Shown here piece by piece: positions 19,301 through 28,168 of a stretch of DNA of 64,000 bases. The position numbers and the translations under genes were made by a program. Origin of the DNA: Phycisphaera sp. GTDB taxonomy: Bacteria > Planctomycetota > Phycisphaerae > Phycisphaerales > Zrk34. The stretch is from contig WGMA01000048.1 of the NCBI GenBank assembly GCA_016125285.1, positions 1 through 64,000 on the forward strand, given 5' to 3'. Each line of letters begins with the position of its first letter. Position 1 is the first letter of the stretch. The notes below the pieces were generated by a model. It was not told the origin of the DNA. It did no database searches and saw only the letters and a list, made by a program, of their open reading frames with translations.

Positions 19301-21514
19301 TTACTTCGACACGGCGTTGGCGACCGGCTGCACCTTCAGCATCGGCGCGAGATTATTGCGGGCCTGCGGCATGTACAGCACCGCGATCGCCCCATCAGGC
19401 GTCACGAGCCGCCCCTCCGCGTCGTATCGCTCGGTGCGCCCGTCCCGATAGGTGCGCGTCCACCCCGTCATCGCCCCCGCCTTGCCGCCGTCGTCCGCGT
19501 AGGCGTACACGTCCTTCCAGTCCTTGAACATCGCGATCATCGGGTCGACGTAGTCGTCGGTGTACTCGACGCTGACCAGTCGCCCGGCGTCGTCGTACAC
19601 ACGCCGCTCGTTGTCGGGGAAGTAGCACGTGAAGAACGCGGGCGCCGAGTCGTGCACGCCGTTGCTGACGAACAGGCCGACGTCGACACGCGGCGAGAGC
19701 ATGTCCGAGCCGGGCGCGATCGGACGACGCTCGTGATGCGCGACGATGACCTCGGCGCGCGTGCCCGTGGCGTCGAGCGGGTGGATCTTGACGCGTGCCG
19801 GGTCGCCGCGGAGCAGTTCCCAGCGGAACGTCAGCGGCCGACCGTTGACGTCGCGCGACGTGCCGGCGTCGAGCACGATGCGGCGCTCACGCTTGAGCGA
19901 CCGGCCGATGCGTGCGATCGCGCCGGGCGTGTCGAACAGCTGCTCGGACCGGCCGGGCGCGGCGAGGTAATCGACGCCGGGCTGAGGCACGTCCTCCTCG
20001 ATCACCCGTAGGTTGGCCACGGGCGGCTCGGCGCCGGGCTCGATCGCGTGGGCGAGCGTGACCATCTTCGTCACGTCGAGCTGGCTGCCCTCGAAGACCG
20101 ACGGATGCGCGGCGCCGGTGAAGTAGTCGCCCGGCTCGCGCACCTGCGCGTTGGACTTGCGGAAGATCATCTGCACGGTCGGCATCAGCGCGTGCTCGGC
20201 GATGAGGCGTTGCTTGACCGCCGGGCGGAACGCCGCGAGCGTCGCGACGACCGCGTCCATGAACGCGCGGTCCGAGCCGCTGGAGCCCTGCGACGTGATG
20301 ACGTACGGCGTGTTGGCGGGGAACACGTCGCCGTAGCCGCCGTTCCCGTTCGTGCCGGGGTCGTGGTCGCGGTGCTCGGGATAGAAATAGAGATGATTGG
20401 ACACGTACTGCGTGTAGAGCAGCGCCGCGGAGCGCGGGTCGGTATAGGCCAGGCGAGTCATCGACCGCCACATCGGGCCGCGTGTCATGGCGGTCGATGA
20501 GTTGCCGATCACGGCGCCGAAGGCGTGGGGCTCGACGTTGTGCGTCGGCGGCGCGCCGTCGGCCGGGCCGGGGATGATCGTGTAGAGGAAGTGATTCTGC
20601 AGGCCCGTGTGCATCTGACGCTTGCGGACCTCTTCGTCGAACTCGATGCGCGTGAGCTGCGGGAAGGTCTGGTAGCGCATGTTGGAGTGGTCGCCGTCGT
20701 GGTTGTCGTAGAAGTCGCCGTGGTTGCCCGCGGCGGCGCCGGCGGCGTACCAGCCGTTGACGAGCTTGCCGACGTCGGCGAAACCGACGATGGGCGGCCT
20801 GGCCTTCTGCTCGTCGGTCATCGGCGGAAGGATGAACATCGTGCGGAAGCCAACGATGCGCTTGTCATACGCGGTGTTGTCCGCAACGACCGTCCCGAGG
20901 CCGTCGGCCACCGCCGTGATGTGCAGTTCGTGGCGCCAGGGATCGTCGGGCGGACCGGCCGCGGCGCGCGCCTTCGCGGACTCGATGCACTTGGCGAAGC
21001 GATCGTTGTCGCCCTCGCGCAGCGGCTTGAGGTCGTCGTCCTTGATCATCAGGCCGGTGTCGGTGAAGCCGCGATCGATGGCCGCGTTGAGGCTCGCGAA
21101 CGCCGCGTCGAGGCGCCCCTGCTGCGCCTGGGCGCACGCCAGGTTGTAGCGCGCGACCGGGTCGTGCGGCACCATCTTCGTCAGTTCGCCACAGATCCGC
21201 TCGGCGTCCGCGTAGCGACCGACGCGGAACATCTCCAGCACGATCGCCTGCAGATTGACGTAGCGCCGCTGAATCTCGGGCAGGTCGAACACGCTCGGCT
21301 TCGGCAGCGGCCTGGCGGCTTGCGGCGCAGGCGACGCGGCGGCGGGCTTGTCCGGCTTGGCGGCGTCGGGCTTGGCGGGATCGGGTTCGTCGGCGCGGGT
21401 GACGCCTACGCACAGGCACGCCGCGACCAGCAAGCAGAGCGTCATGCCGAGGCGGACACGTCGACGGAACGGCGCGGGCCGCGCCGCGGTGGCGATATCG
21501 TGGTGGATTGGCAT
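19301..21514 (-). CDS. Large secreted protein with TPR segment, unknown function
   Basis: 737 residues with a signal peptide (about 18-42, CLLVAACLCVGVTRADE). A Pro/Ala/Lys linker follows, then a short TPR region (FRVGRYADAERICGELTKM, RYNLACAQAQQGRLDAAFA). The central 450 residues contain conserved-looking motifs such as GDFYDNHDGDHSNMRYQTFP and NTPYVITSQGSSGSDRAFM. An Ig- or PKD-like part (DVNGRPLTFRWELLRGDP) and a C-terminal domain with YRDGRTERYDAEGRLV follow. I do not recognise an enzyme family; it is probably a planctomycete lineage-specific exported protein. It is convergent with the preceding gene. Confidence 0.65.
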   Translation of the reverse strand: MPIHHDIATAARPAPFRRRVRLGMTLCLLVAACLCVGVTRADEPDPAKPDAAKPDKPAAASPAPQAARPLPKPSVFDLPEIQRRYVNLQAIVLEMFRVGRYADAERICGELTKMVPHDPVARYNLACAQAQQGRLDAAFASLNAAIDRGFTDTGLMIKDDDLKPLREGDNDRFAKCIESAKARAAAGPPDDPWRHELHITAVADGLGTVVADNTAYDKRIVGFRTMFILPPMTDEQKARPPIVGFADVGKLVNGWYAAGAAAGNHGDFYDNHDGDHSNMRYQTFPQLTRIEFDEEVRKRQMHTGLQNHFLYTIIPGPADGAPPTHNVEPHAFGAVIGNSSTAMTRGPMWRSMTRLAYTDPRSAALLYTQYVSNHLYFYPEHRDHDPGTNGNGGYGDVFPANTPYVITSQGSSGSDRAFMDAVVATLAAFRPAVKQRLIAEHALMPTVQMIFRKSNAQVREPGDYFTGAAHPSVFEGSQLDVTKMVTLAHAIEPGAEPPVANLRVIEEDVPQPGVDYLAAPGRSEQLFDTPGAIARIGRSLKRERRIVLDAGTSRDVNGRPLTFRWELLRGDPARVKIHPLDATGTRAEVIVAHHERRPIAPGSDMLSPRVDVGLFVSNGVHDSAPAFFTCYFPDNERRVYDDAGRLVSVEYTDDYVDPMIAMFKDWKDVYAYADDGGKAGAMTGWTRTYRDGRTERYDAEGRLVTPDGAIAVLYMPQARNNLAPMLKVQPVANAVSK

Positions 21515-21676
21515 CAGCGCCCTCGCAATGTAATTGGGGCGCTGATTGTACGGCGCGCCGCGGGGATGATCGACGCGCGGCGGCAGGTCGCGTCACGAAC
21601 AACGCCTCACCCATGCGGGGCGAGGCGTTGGCGATGTTGAGTGATGCGGCGTGGTCGGCGATGCGCCGATGCCGCG

Positions 21677-22081
21677 TCAGCCGGCCTCGGCTAGCGACGC
21701 CGAGCCGACATAGCCGCCCGAACGCCGCACGGTCGTCTGCGGGGCGCGACCGCCGGGGGTCTGCGCCTGCGACGCCGTTGACGCCGCCGCGGGTACGCCG
21801 GCCTGCGCGGTCTCGTTCAGCGGCGGCTCGTAGGTGCCCGACTCGACGATCGGCGGCGTGTCGACCAGACCCGCGCCGTCCTCAAGCGGCTCGATCCCAC
21901 GCGCCTGCCAGCCCTTGTCGGTGTGCAGCAGGTGATATCGCACGGCTTCGCCTTCCTTGAGAAACTTGAAGCCCACGCGAATGATGTGTGTATAATGAAC
22001 GAAAACGTCTTGACCGACGGGCCCGATGACGAAACCGAAGCCCTTTTTACGGTCGAACCATTTGACGCGTCCAGTTGGCAC
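21677..22081 (-). CDS. Cold-shock-domain protein with C-terminal extension
   Basis: 134 residues. Residues 1-65 form a cold-shock domain: GRVKWFDRKKGFGFV carries RNP1, VFVHYTHI carries RNP2, and GEAVRYHLLHTDKGWQARGI follows. It binds single-stranded nucleic acid. The remaining 65 residues are Ala/Thr/Pro-rich and probably disordered; this extension is absent from classical CspA (about 70 residues). The start is GTG with a strong GGGAGGTG site. A possible structured 5' leader lies upstream. Confidence 0.9.
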   Translation of the reverse strand: MPTGRVKWFDRKKGFGFVIGPVGQDVFVHYTHIIRVGFKFLKEGEAVRYHLLHTDKGWQARGIEPLEDGAGLVDTPPIVESGTYEPPLNETAQAGVPAAASTASQAQTPGGRAPQTTVRRSGGYVGSASLAEAG

Positions 22082-22116
22082 AAGGCACCTCCCAGGGTGG
22101 TTACTCGCATCGGCAT

Positions 22117-22148
22117 CCTGGAGGAATACTGATGGACTCCCCTCCAGG
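22117..22148 (-). promoter_or_regulatory. Possible structured 5' leader of the cold-shock gene
   Basis: CCTGGAGG (22117-22124) and CCTCCAGG (22141-22148) form a perfect 8-bp stem 36 bases upstream of the GTG start on the minus strand. Cold-shock mRNAs in other bacteria carry temperature-responsive leaders; that role here is inference. Confidence 0.35.
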
Positions 22149-22322
22149 AGGCTGTTTGCAAACCCCCGATTTTCTCTACCTCAGTAAACGCAACACGGGT
22201 CTTTAGCCTGCGCCGCGTCAGGGAAAAAAATTCGAATTCCCTATATGGAAATCAGAGATTTGATCGGCGGGTCAAATGGTCAGATAATGAATTGACAGGA
22301 AGTTAGCGATTCAAAAACGCCC

Positions 22323-23129
22323 ATGCCTGATAACACGCCCAAGCCCAAGAGTTTCCCCGATACGCAGTGGACGCTTGTGCTGAGCGGACGTGTCGCCCTT
22401 GACCACCTCTTCGTGACGTATCGCCCGGCGATCATCGGTTACCTGATCCGGCACCGCGGCTTCGCGCCCGACGCGGCCGAGGACCTGCTGCATCAGTTCT
22501 TCGCCGACAAGATGATCGAGCAGGACCTGCTCGCCGTGGTCGACCGGCGCAAGGGCCGCTTCCGCACGTTCCTGCTCCGCGCGCTCGACCGGTACGTGAT
22601 CAGCTGGAAGCGCAAGCAGAACGCCAAGAAGCGCCGCCCCGAGCAGGGACACGTGCAGACGCTGACCGGTCAGGACGCCCCCGCCGACGACGACAGCGGT
22701 GACAACTTCGAGATCGAGTGGGCGCGGCGTGTGGTGGACGAGACGCTCAAGCAGATGAAGGCGGACTGCGAGACGTCGCAGCGGCCGGACATCTGGGGCG
22801 TGTTCGACGACCGCATCCTGCGCGTAACGCTGTGCGGACGGAACCCCGTGCCGTACAACCTGATCATCAAGCGTTACAAGTTCGAGTCGCCGGCGCAGGC
22901 GTCGAACGCGCTGATCACCGCGAAGCGCACGTTCCAGCGGATCCTGCGTTCGGTGATCGCCGAGTACGCTGGCGATCAGACGCACGTGGAACACGAGATC
23001 GCCGACCTGGTCGCGATCCTGCAGCACGCGGCGAAGGACGAGTACGACTACGGGCTCAACCCCGACGACACGGCGGCCGAGAAGGACGACTCCGGAGCGT
23101 GCAACGAGCCGGCGCCGCAGAGCGTCTGA
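22323..23129 (+). CDS. ECF-like RNA polymerase sigma factor, planctomycete type
   Basis: 268 residues. The start FPDTQWTLVLSGRVALDHL and the region-2 sequence AAEDLLHQFFADKMIEQDLL followed by KGRFRTFLLRALDRYV match the sigma-70-family proteins abundant in planctomycetes and acidobacteria. A region-4-like helix-turn-helix lies around NALITAKRTFQRILRSVIAEY. The C-terminal 40 residues are acidic. No anti-sigma gene is adjacent. The small gene 95-107 bases downstream may be co-transcribed. Target promoters are unknown. Confidence 0.8.
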   Translation: MPDNTPKPKSFPDTQWTLVLSGRVALDHLFVTYRPAIIGYLIRHRGFAPDAAEDLLHQFFADKMIEQDLLAVVDRRKGRFRTFLLRALDRYVISWKRKQNAKKRRPEQGHVQTLTGQDAPADDDSGDNFEIEWARRVVDETLKQMKADCETSQRPDIWGVFDDRILRVTLCGRNPVPYNLIIKRYKFESPAQASNALITAKRTFQRILRSVIAEYAGDQTHVEHEIADLVAILQHAAKDEYDYGLNPDDTAAEKDDSGACNEPAPQSV

Positions 23130-23235
23130 CCCGGGGAAGGGACACGATCCGCCCGCGCAATCGCGCGACACGGATCACGGGAGCGATGAAGACAGTTAGG
23201 CACAAGACTCAGCGAGTCATGACATGGAAGACGCG

Positions 23236-23769
23236 ATGAACGATTCGATGCCGGAGCTGTTCGCGCCCGAGGCGAGCAATCCAGGGAACCTGGCGCGCAT
23301 GCTCAACATGGAGGCGTCGGCGATCGGTCTATACTCGCCGACCGAGCTCGGCGAGGTGTTGCAGCATCAGTACAACGCGTCGATCGCCGACGACCTGATC
23401 CGCCTCACGCCCGACATCCGCAACCGCGTCTACGACCTGCTCGACTTCGCCGACCCGCCGATCCGCACGTTCGGCGACCTGCTCGACCACGCCCGTCCGC
23501 CCGCCGAGTTGCTCGACCTGATCAAGCGCTACGCGAAGGTCGGCCACCGCGATCCCACGCAGCCGCTGCCGCTCGAGATCTCGCGTCTGCTGTACTACAT
23601 CGCGATCGTGCTGGCGTTGACCCGCTGCAATACGCGGATCACGACACTGCCGCCACGCACGCTGGTCAAGGGCATCGACATGCTGCTGGACTGGCGCTGG
23701 CTCGACCCGCGCACGCTCGCCGTCCTGCGCGAGGGCCGCCAGCGCGCCGCCGCCGAAGCCCGCCGCTGA
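23236..23769 (+). CDS. Hypothetical protein downstream of the sigma factor
   Basis: About 177 residues; no signal peptide. The chain is mostly helical, with one hydrophobic stretch (ISRLLYYIAIVLALTRC, about 117-133) that could be a buried helix rather than a membrane span. Motifs include YSPTELGEVLQHQYNASIAD and LLDFADPPIRTFGDLLDHA. I do not recognise the family. It follows the sigma factor on the same strand and ends just before the tRNA gene. The ATG at 23236 was chosen because GGAAG lies five bases upstream; 23224 is an alternative. Confidence 0.6.
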   Translation: MNDSMPELFAPEASNPGNLARMLNMEASAIGLYSPTELGEVLQHQYNASIADDLIRLTPDIRNRVYDLLDFADPPIRTFGDLLDHARPPAELLDLIKRYAKVGHRDPTQPLPLEISRLLYYIAIVLALTRCNTRITTLPPRTLVKGIDMLLDWRWLDPRTLAVLREGRQRAAAEARR

Positions 23770-23817
23770 CCGACACGTTGACTTGCCATACGCCCCCCGC
23801 GACAATGACACCGAGAC

Positions 23818-23893
<76 letters not shown>

Positions 23894-23966
23894 GATACAA
23901 TAGTCTAGCCGAACGCAAGTTAGCGCACCTGCCTGTGTCGGGCAGAGCGGCCCAGAAGCCCTAAGA

Positions 23967-23988
23967 AATCCGGTAGTACTACCGGATT
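23967..23988. promoter_or_regulatory. 22-bp perfect palindrome upstream of the integrase
   Basis: AATCCGGTAGT followed by its exact reverse complement. It contains ATCCGGTAGT (23968-23977) and ACTACCGGAT (23978-23987) as an inverted pair. The same 10-mer occurs twice in tandem at 55568-55587 by the right attachment site. It lies 16 bases before the integrase start, so it could be an operator, an arm-type integrase site, or both. Confidence 0.75.
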
Positions 23989-24004
23989 AAGGCTGGAGGT
24001 CGCC

Positions 24005-25270
24005 ATGCCGCGCAGGAAACGTGTCCCGTCGTACCGTCTTCACAAGCCCACCGGCCAGGCCGTCGTGACCATCGATGGCAAAGATTATTACCTCGGCATA
24101 CATGGCTCGCCGGACAGTCACGCCCGGTACAACCGGCAGATCACCGAGTGGATCGCCAACCACGAAACCGCTCCACCCGATGATGCGTCCACGCTTCACG
24201 CGGACCTGCGCGTCAGCGAGTTGGTCGGGCCCTACCTTCGTCACGCCGAGACGTACTACGTCAAGAACGGACGACCCAACGGTGAATACACGAACATGAA
24301 GGATGCAGCGCGTCCGCTTGTGCAGTTCTATGGCAACACGCGCATCGGCGAGTTCGGGCCTCGCGCGTTGAAGGCGTTGCAACACGCCATGGTCGATGCG
24401 GGGCTGTCACGCAAGGTCATCAACTCGCGGATCAACCGCGTCCGCCGCATCTTCAAATGGGGCGTGCACAACGAGATGGTCAGCGCCACCGTGCTGCACG
24501 CGCTGCAAACGGTCCCGCCGCTCAAGCACGGGCGGTGCGACGCGCGCGAGACCGAGCCGGTGCGTCCCGTGAGTGACGGAATGATCGAAGCGGTGCAGCC
24601 GTTCGTCAACAGCCAGGTCTGGGCGATGATCCAGACGCAGTTATATTCCGGCATGCGCCCCGGAGAGGTCGTGTTGATGCGTCGCTGCGACCTCGATATG
24701 GGTGGCAAGGTTTGGCTGTACCGACCGCAGACTCACAAGGGCCAGCACCACGGCCACGACCGCACGATCTTCATCGGCCCAAAGGCGCAGAAGATCCTCA
24801 AGCCATTCTTCAAGCATAACCTCGATGCATGCCTGTTCAGCCCGACAGACGCCGAGGCAGATCGGCGTCAGCGGCTCCATGAAAATCGCAAGACACCGAT
24901 GTCCTGCGGTAACCGGCCCGGCACGAACCGGCGACGCAAGCCGAAGAAACAACCGAGTGAACGCTACACCGTTCAAAGCTATCGCCAGGCAATCCAACGA
25001 GCGTGCGACAATGCGTTCCCACATCCCGAACTGTCCAAACTCGATCAAAATGAGCTGACGGACGAACAGCGTGACGAGTTCAAGCGATGGCGTAAGAATC
25101 ACCGCTGGCATCCGCACCAGCTCCGCCATAACGCCGGAACGCATCTGCGCAAGGAGTTCGGCGTCGAGGTGGCGCGCATCGTTCTCGGGCATCGCCATAT
25201 CGAGACGACGGAACTCTACGCCGAGGCGAACATCCAGAAGGCGATCGAGGTGATACGGAAAATCGGCTGA
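24005..25270 (+). CDS. int: Tyrosine recombinase / phage-type integrase
   Basis: 421 residues; catalyses site-specific integration and excision between attP and attB. The N-terminus (PRRKRVPSYRLHKPTGQAVV, DGKDYYLG) resembles an arm-binding domain. The core-binding domain spans about 75-170. The catalytic residues are Arg in YSGMRPGEV, His-x-x-Arg in HPHQLRHNAG, His in LGHRHIETT and the nucleophile Tyr in ELYAEA. All are intact, so the enzyme is probably active. A GGAGG ribosome site precedes the ATG. Location next to the tRNA and direct repeat is typical. Confidence 0.96.
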   Translation: MPRRKRVPSYRLHKPTGQAVVTIDGKDYYLGIHGSPDSHARYNRQITEWIANHETAPPDDASTLHADLRVSELVGPYLRHAETYYVKNGRPNGEYTNMKDAARPLVQFYGNTRIGEFGPRALKALQHAMVDAGLSRKVINSRINRVRRIFKWGVHNEMVSATVLHALQTVPPLKHGRCDARETEPVRPVSDGMIEAVQPFVNSQVWAMIQTQLYSGMRPGEVVLMRRCDLDMGGKVWLYRPQTHKGQHHGHDRTIFIGPKAQKILKPFFKHNLDACLFSPTDAEADRRQRLHENRKTPMSCGNRPGTNRRRKPKKQPSERYTVQSYRQAIQRACDNAFPHPELSKLDQNELTDEQRDEFKRWRKNHRWHPHQLRHNAGTHLRKEFGVEVARIVLGHRHIETTELYAEANIQKAIEVIRKIG

Positions 25271-25317
25271 TTACCCACAGCCGATCTTCGTGCCCTCGCC
25301 CAAGACGGGCATCGCTA

Positions 25318-25638
25318 TCAATTCGGGGTGACTCCAAGGATCGCTTCGACCTGTCGGGCAGCACGATCAATTTGCCGCTGTCTCGCGCGTGTCCTCGACA
25401 TTTTCGAGACCGCGGGGCGATCATTTTTGCTGAGTTGCTCGGAGAACCTCTGCAGCGCCTCATGACTCGTGTATGTGGTGCCTCCAACCTGGGTCGACTC
25501 CAATCGGACGCCACGAACACCCCGCTTGATCCAGCGATAGACGGCGCTGATGTGAACGCGCCTGCCGTTCGGACGTGTGGGCAACAGCTTCGGGACGCTT
25601 CGTACCGGCACAAGGGACTCGCTGGACAATTCGATCAT
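25318..25638 (-). CDS. DUF1580 DNA-binding protein, possible excisionase or regulator
   Basis: 106 residues. The motif RPNGRRVHISAVYRWIKRGV followed by VRLESTQVGGTTYTSHEAL is characteristic of DUF1580, a planctomycete family with a MerR/excisionase-like winged helix in which the wing carries GGTTYTS. The C-terminus is a basic helix. Such proteins sit beside integrases and plausibly act as recombination directionality factors. The ATG at 25638 has AAGGAG upstream. The gene converges on the integrase (47-base gap). Confidence 0.8.
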   Translation of the reverse strand: MIELSSESLVPVRSVPKLLPTRPNGRRVHISAVYRWIKRGVRGVRLESTQVGGTTYTSHEALQRFSEQLSKNDRPAVSKMSRTRARQRQIDRAARQVEAILGVTPN

Positions 25639-26036
25639 CGTCACGCTCCTTCTAGCTGAGGGTCGTGACGCCAGCATCGCACAATGCTGTGCGCGTCCGC
25701 GCGCAACGGGCGCTCGATCTCAGTGCGATTTGGCGCGCAAGTTCGCTCGCGATGCTGCTATTCGATTTGATCCATTGAACCCGGATCGCCGAATCCGTAG
25801 CATGGAACCGACATAACGATTGATTCGCACGTGCGAATCGCCTGGTTACCTCAAACTTCCACCCCTGAGCGATCGGGGACTTTCAGACCAGGGCGATTTC
25901 GCCGGGCGCTTTCTCTGCCTTCGAGGCGGGGTTACGCGCCCGGCGGATGAGCCGGTCTGAGCGCTGTGGAAGGCGCGAGGTATGGGGATTCCGCCGGACA
26001 CGGAGCCCCGTTTCTTTTTGCGCCTAGGAGACGCCC
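25639..26036. other. Intergenic region with an 18-bp palindrome
   Basis: About 400 bases between divergent genes. It contains the perfect palindrome GATTCGCACGTGCGAATC (25822-25839), suited to a dimeric regulator. No gene is supported. It presumably holds the promoters of the DUF1580 gene and of the small-protein operon to the right. Confidence 0.55.
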
Positions 26037-26291
26037 ATGCCGAGTTTTCAAAACGACTTTGACGCCCTGATTCACAAGCACTTCCCGTCGGGCAGCCATC
26101 GGCCCTACGAGGTGTTCCTCCTGCGACAGTTCTTCGAAGCCCTGTGGCGCCGCGATCCCGAGTTGAGCGACGAGGGACCACCCGAGGACGTGTTCACCTA
26201 TCTGCAGCGGGCCGACCGTGCTGAGTTGTGGGGCACGGTCGTCACCGCGCTCTATAGTCTCAATCGGCCTGTACGCGAGCGCCACGAATGA
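26037..26291 (+). CDS. Small hypothetical element protein (84 aa)
   Basis: 84 residues, acidic and helical (RPYEVFLLRQFFEALWRRDP, DVFTYLQRADRAELWGTVV). No signal peptide. The family is not recognised. TAGGAGACGCCC gives a good ribosome site. Its stop overlaps the start of the next small gene by four bases (ATGA), indicating translational coupling, and both precede DUF2840. Such small genes are common in the accessory part of conjugative elements. Confidence 0.7.
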   Translation: MPSFQNDFDALIHKHFPSGSHRPYEVFLLRQFFEALWRRDPELSDEGPPEDVFTYLQRADRAELWGTVVTALYSLNRPVRERHE

Positions 26292-26461
26292 GTGACGGTA
26301 CGCTCACCGCTGACGCCGGCGAACGCATGCTCTACACGACGCCCAGTGCGACGTACGTGGCGCACAACTGTGTCGGATTGCCGAAGGCCATGCCGTTGTG
26401 TGCCGAACATCTTGCCGCGTACCTGTCCCCGCCGCGTCATCGCATCGTGCATCCGAATTGA
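26288..26461 (+). CDS. Small hypothetical protein (57 aa)
   Basis: 57 residues starting MSDGTLTADAGERMLYTTPS; contains a Cys pair (HNCVGLPKAMPLCAEH) that could bind metal. The start overlaps the preceding stop (ATGA). The next gene, DUF2840, starts 19 bases after its stop. The coupling and spacing argue that it is real despite its size. Function unknown. Confidence 0.6.
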   Translation: MSDGTLTADAGERMLYTTPSATYVAHNCVGLPKAMPLCAEHLAAYLSPPRHRIVHPN

Positions 26462-26480
26462 ACGTCCCGGACGACCCATC

Positions 26481-27014
26481 ATGCCAACAGATCGCAATGA
26501 GCTGACACGCCTAACCGCTTTCCACGCCCGCAAGCGGTTGCTGATCCGCATGCGTTTTGGCGACCCGACGCGCTCGCGCCGCCTCGACAGCGGCGTGACG
26601 CACTACTGGTTCATGCCGGGCCAGTTGTTCGCCGTGATGTGGTGGGCGCGCCTGTCGCCACGCAAACAGGTGGCGTGCTTCGCGATCGTCGAGGCGCTGC
26701 GCGCTGGCGACGTCGGTTACGTACTCCCGTGCGTGCAGCCCGCCGTCGCGGTGCACACCTACCTCAATACCCGCTGCGTCGGCAAGGATCGCGGAGTGGT
26801 CGCGCTGGCCGACGAATTGGTCACGCACATCGAACGTCAGGGCGTCGATCCGTGCGACGTTGCGGGGTCGTACTACGCTACACGCCGACGACCGCGCAGG
26901 TCGCCTACCACCTCGCCGAGTTGGTCCGCCGCACGCGCTCGCGGCCCACCGATCCGGTCGTCCTCAAGGACCACTGGCAACAGGCCTACCGCTTCCTCGC
27001 CGCCGATGCGGTGA
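26481..27014 (+). CDS. DUF2840-family conjugative-element protein, C-terminus out of frame
   Basis: The first about 132 residues match DUF2840: LLIRMRFGDPTRSRRLD, WFMPGQLFAVMWWARLS, and near the end VTHIERQGVDPCDVAGSYY, where the family has an ID-VEAAGIDP-type motif. DUF2840 proteins sit in the accessory modules of integrative conjugative elements near traF/parA/trb genes; the role is unknown. After about 26880 the reading frame continues as Arg/Pro/Ser-rich nonsense because the DNA there encodes TrbF in another frame. The native C-terminus has therefore been replaced by a deletion junction. Confidence 0.7.
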   Translation: MPTDRNELTRLTAFHARKRLLIRMRFGDPTRSRRLDSGVTHYWFMPGQLFAVMWWARLSPRKQVACFAIVEALRAGDVGYVLPCVQPAVAVHTYLNTRCVGKDRGVVALADELVTHIERQGVDPCDVAGSYYATRRRPRRSPTTSPSWSAARARGPPIRSSSRTTGNRPTASSPPMR

Positions 27015-27331
27015 CCACGATGAACCAGTACGCCGCGTCCGCCGACCTGTTCAACCCCGCCAAGCGCCACACCGCCGTGACCGTCCAGATCACCAGCGTC
27101 ATCCAGAAGTCCGACGGCACGTACCAGCTCCGCTGGAAGCAGACCGCCTACCAGCACGGCGCCCAGGCCGACGTGTCGTGGTGGACCGGCCTGTTCACCG
27201 TCAAGATCGTGCCCCCCAAGTCCTCGCGCGCCATCTACCACAACCCCCTCGGTGTCTACGTCACCCACTTCAACTGGACCGAAGACCCGATCTTCGAGAT
27301 CTTGGAGGCGGAGGGGAGGGCCGGCCGATGA
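26873..27331 (+). pseudogene. trbF: trbF remnant (VirB8-like conjugation protein), 5' truncated
   Basis: The frame reads RYTPTTAQVAYHLAELVRR, then DPVVLKDHWQQAYRFLAADA, TAVTVQITSVIQKSDGTYQL, and ends YHNPLGVYVTHFNWTEDP. This is the periplasmic domain of TrbF/VirB8, a core part of type IV secretion channels. The N-terminal cytoplasmic part and membrane anchor (about 80 residues) are missing; the upstream DNA is DUF2840 in another frame. A GGAGGGGAGG site and an ATG overlapping the TrbF stop (27328) mark where trbG should begin, but that frame ends after 23 codons. The conjugation module was thus deleted on both sides of this fragment. Confidence 0.78.
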
Positions 27332-27451
27332 ATCTGATACAGCCGTCATGGCGGCTGCCGAGCCCCTCGAACGGCGGGACCAGACATCCCCATAGATGAA
27401 ATCAACATTCGCAGTATAATAGACAAGAGGTTTCTGAATGGAGCACCAAGG

Positions 27452-28168
27452 ATGGCAAGCATGATCAGGACCTTGACTCCCGCAGAGTTGATCGGCCCAC
27501 TCAACGACCTTGAGGAAGCTTACGCACCTAAGGAGTTGTACGTTCAGGGCGACACGGACCTGATGCGAGGCACGCGCCGCGTCTCGATCGTCGGATCCCG
27601 CAAGCCCTCGCCCAACGGGATCAAACGAGCACGAAAGCTCGCGCGTCAACTCGTCGAGGAAGACGTCGTCATCGTTAGCGGCCTTGCCGAAGGGATCGAC
27701 AGCATCGCCCATCGCACCGCCATCGAATTGGGCGGCAGCACCGTCGCGGTCATCGGCACGCCGCTCGACAAGACCTATCCGGCGAAGCATGCATCGCTGC
27801 AAGCCGAGATCGCTGAAGACCACCTCGTCGTCTCGCAGTTCCCCGTCGGCACCCAGACCTACCCCAGCCATTTCCCGGCACGCAACCGCGTCATGGCCCT
27901 TGTCTCCCATGCGACAGTCATTGTAGAGGCATCCGAGAAGAGTGGCACCCGTCATCAAGGATGGGAAGCTATCCGACTGGGGCGCCCGCTGTTCATTGCT
28001 CAGTCCCTGATCGATGCGAAGGTCGCTACGTGGATCGACGAGCAACTGTCCTATGGCGCCCAGCCGTTGAGTGACGAGACCTTTGCGGACCTGATCGATC
28101 AGTTGCCTCCCAAGGGATTCGATCCAAGGGACGTGTCTGTCGAATCGCTTCTCCAAAAGAGCGCGTGA
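27452..28168 (+). CDS. DprA/Smf-like Rossmann protein
   Basis: 238 residues covering only the DprA/Smf Rossmann domain. Motifs are VSIVGSRKPSPNGIKRARKL, VIVSGLAEGIDSIAHRTA, TYPSHFPARNRVMALVS and ATVIVEASEKSGT. The SAM-like N-terminal and winged-helix C-terminal domains of chromosomal DprA are absent. DprA binds single-stranded DNA and loads RecA in transformation. Stand-alone versions on mobile elements have been proposed, from gene neighbourhoods, to sense nucleic acid or nucleotide signals. Its stop overlaps the start of a phosphoribosyltransferase gene (TGATG), so the two are probably one functional unit. Confidence 0.85.
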   Translation: MASMIRTLTPAELIGPLNDLEEAYAPKELYVQGDTDLMRGTRRVSIVGSRKPSPNGIKRARKLARQLVEEDVVIVSGLAEGIDSIAHRTAIELGGSTVAVIGTPLDKTYPAKHASLQAEIAEDHLVVSQFPVGTQTYPSHFPARNRVMALVSHATVIVEASEKSGTRHQGWEAIRLGRPLFIAQSLIDAKVATWIDEQLSYGAQPLSDETFADLIDQLPPKGFDPRDVSVESLLQKSA

